From Alkalimonas sp. (lineage in GTDB: Bacteria > Pseudomonadota > Gammaproteobacteria > Enterobacterales > Alteromonadaceae): a DNA stretch of 7,462 nucleotides. The notes under the pieces were generated by a model. It was given only the letters and a program-made list of their open reading frames with translations. It did not search any database and was not told where the DNA came from. Location: assembly GCA_007117525.1 (NCBI GenBank), contig SKGJ01000238.1, positions 1 to 7,462 of the forward strand, in the 5' to 3' direction. This document shows, piece by piece, positions 6,313 to 7,462 of the stretch. Position 1 is the stretch's first letter, and each line of letters opens with the position of its first letter. A program made the translations under genes and the position numbers.

Positions 6313-7462
6313 CAGCTGCAACAGGTCATCGGCGCTGCCCTGCCACAGTCCTTGCTGGTTGCCGCTGAACAGGCTGTCGGCCAGCGCTTGTTTTTGCTGC
6401 TGCAACAGTTGGATCTTTTGCTCCACGGTGTCTTTGGCAATCAGTTTGTAAACAAAGACTTTTTTGTCCTGACCAATGCGGTGGGCCCTGTCGGTGGCCT
6501 GTTGCATCACGGCTGGGTTCCACCAGGGATCGTAGTGAATGACGGTATCGGCAGCGGTGAGGTTCAGGCCGGTACCACCGGCTTTTAAACTGATTAAAAA
6601 CAGTGGCACCTCGCCCTGCTGAAAACGATCAATTTGTTGCTGACGTTTTTTGGTCTGACCGGTCAGTTTGGCGTAGGGGATCTGCTGTTGCTGCATCACC
6701 TCTTCTATCAGCGCCAGCATGCTGGTGAACTGACTGAAAATAATGATTTTCCGCCCTTCGTCGATCATTTCCGGTATGTTTTGCGTCAGCCAGTCCAGTT
6801 TGGCACTGCTTTGCACTTTCTGCGCGCTGGGCAATTTGACCAGACGGGCATCGCAGCACGCCTGGCGCAATTTCAGCAGCGCATCCAAAAACTCAATCTG
6901 ACTTTTGGCCAGGCCTTTTTCAGCAAACAGTTGGCGAATGTGGCTTTCCATGCTGAGACGAATGCTGTCGTACAGCTGACGTTGATCGCTGTCGAGCGCC
7001 AGATACTGGTCAATTTCCACCTTTTCCGGCAGTTCGCTCATCACTTCGCTCTTGGTTCGGCGCAACAAAAAGGGGGCCACCCGTTGTTGCAGCTCCCGGC
7101 CACGCTCCGGGTGCTGTTCCCGCTCTATTGGGCGGCGAAACTGCTTGCGGAAAAAAGCATCATTGCCCAGCAAGCCTGGCAAGGAAAAATCAAACAAGGA
7201 TTTTAATTCCCCCAGATGGTTCTCCAGTGGGGTACCGGTTAAACAGAGCCGAAAATCCCCTTGCAGCTTGCGAATGGCGGCGGTGGTCTGACTGCGGCTG
7301 TTTTTAATTTGCTGGGCTTCGTCCAGCACAATATGGCTGAAATTGTGGGCCTGGTAATGCTTCAGATCGCGCGCCATTAAAGGGTAGGTGGTGATTATCA
7401 GCTCAGCTTCAGCCAGTTGCTGCAAGGCTTTGCCCCGCTGCTGGCCATGCACCACTTGCACC
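6301..7462 (-). CDS. SNF2-family helicase-like ATPase (C-terminal part, cut by window edge)
   Basis: This is the C-terminal 387 or so residues of a bacterial SNF2/HepA-like ATPase, a double-stranded DNA translocase. Residues are numbered from the codon at 7461. They show motif II DEAQ (47–50), motif III LTGTPLEN (74–81), the typical LRRTK (133–137), motif IV IIFSQFT (240–246), motif V LKAGGTGLNL (292–301) and motif VI QATDRAHRIGQ (321–331). The chain ends shortly after a glutamine-rich helix (353–365). Walker A and any N-terminal zinc-finger or SWIM-type domain lie beyond the right edge. It differs from RapA in this sequence style and is closer to the large bacterial SNF2 proteins of roughly a thousand residues whose substrates are mostly unknown. 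I give no gene symbol. The stop TAA at 6303–6301 lies inside the end of trxC. The gene is transcribed toward the origin, against the fork, unlike deaD and trxC. Confidence 0.92.
   Translation of the reverse strand, partial: VQVVHGQQRGKALQQLAEAELIITTYPLMARDLKHYQAHNFSHIVLDEAQQIKNSRSQTTAAIRKLQGDFRLCLTGTPLENHLGELKSLFDFSLPGLLGNDAFFRKQFRRPIEREQHPERGRELQQRVAPFLLRRTKSEVMSELPEKVEIDQYLALDSDQRQLYDSIRLSMESHIRQLFAEKGLAKSQIEFLDALLKLRQACCDARLVKLPSAQKVQSSAKLDWLTQNIPEMIDEGRKIIIFSQFTSMLALIEEVMQQQQIPYAKLTGQTKKRQQQIDRFQQGEVPLFLISLKAGGTGLNLTAADTVIHYDPWWNPAVMQQATDRAHRIGQDKKVFVYKLIAKDTVEQKIQLLQQQKQALADSLFSGNQQGLWQGSADDLLQLLSG

Noticed and set aside
6634..7206. A 190-codon open frame on the plus strand
   Set aside because: It is antisense to the SNF2 motif-bearing frame and has no recognisable features or ribosome site.

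Overview
The window looks like the chromosomal replication-origin neighbourhood of a gammaproteobacterium. The evidence is the order parA–rsmG–mnmG–(oriC)–mioC, an E. coli-type origin packed with GATC (Dam) sites between mnmG and mioC, a CsdA/DeaD-type RNA helicase, a thioredoxin 2 with an N-terminal zinc ribbon, and an ERIC/IRU-type palindromic repeat. Chromosomal ParA beside RsmG/MnmG together with MioC and a Dam-rich origin suggests an Alteromonadales/Chromatiales-like lineage (for example the Rheinheimera–Alishewanella group) rather than Enterobacterales. The genus is only a guess.

Left block (1–2855, minus strand): mnmG, rsmG and the start of parA/soj form a tight operon transcribed away from the origin. 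mnmG and rsmG share one base, and rsmG and parA are 19 bases apart. The products are a tRNA U34 modification enzyme, a 16S rRNA G527 methyltransferase and the partition ATPase. parA uses a GTG start and runs off the left edge.

Origin (about 2856–3291): a candidate mnmG promoter, three AT-rich 13-mers each starting with GATC, a DnaA box beside them, a close R2/R4-like pair including a perfect TTATCCACA, a further TTATGCACA box toward mioC, and 14 GATC sites in about 340 bases. mioC (flavodoxin) is transcribed toward the origin, as in E. coli.

Middle (3730–4024): a divergent spacer between mioC and deaD. It is filled mostly by a 128-bp ERIC-like element, followed by a short leader with a perfect 10-bp inverted repeat just before deaD.

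Right block (4025–7462): deaD on the plus strand ends in a clear intrinsic terminator. trxC follows on the plus strand and overlaps tail to tail by 12 bp with the C-terminal part of a SNF2-family ATPase on the minus strand, which runs off the right edge. deaD and trxC are transcribed away from the origin; mioC and the SNF2 gene are transcribed toward it.

No CRISPR array, toxin–antitoxin pair, phage or defence island is visible. The most unusual pieces are the compact, extended arrangement of DnaA boxes and the ERIC-like repeat between mioC and deaD.
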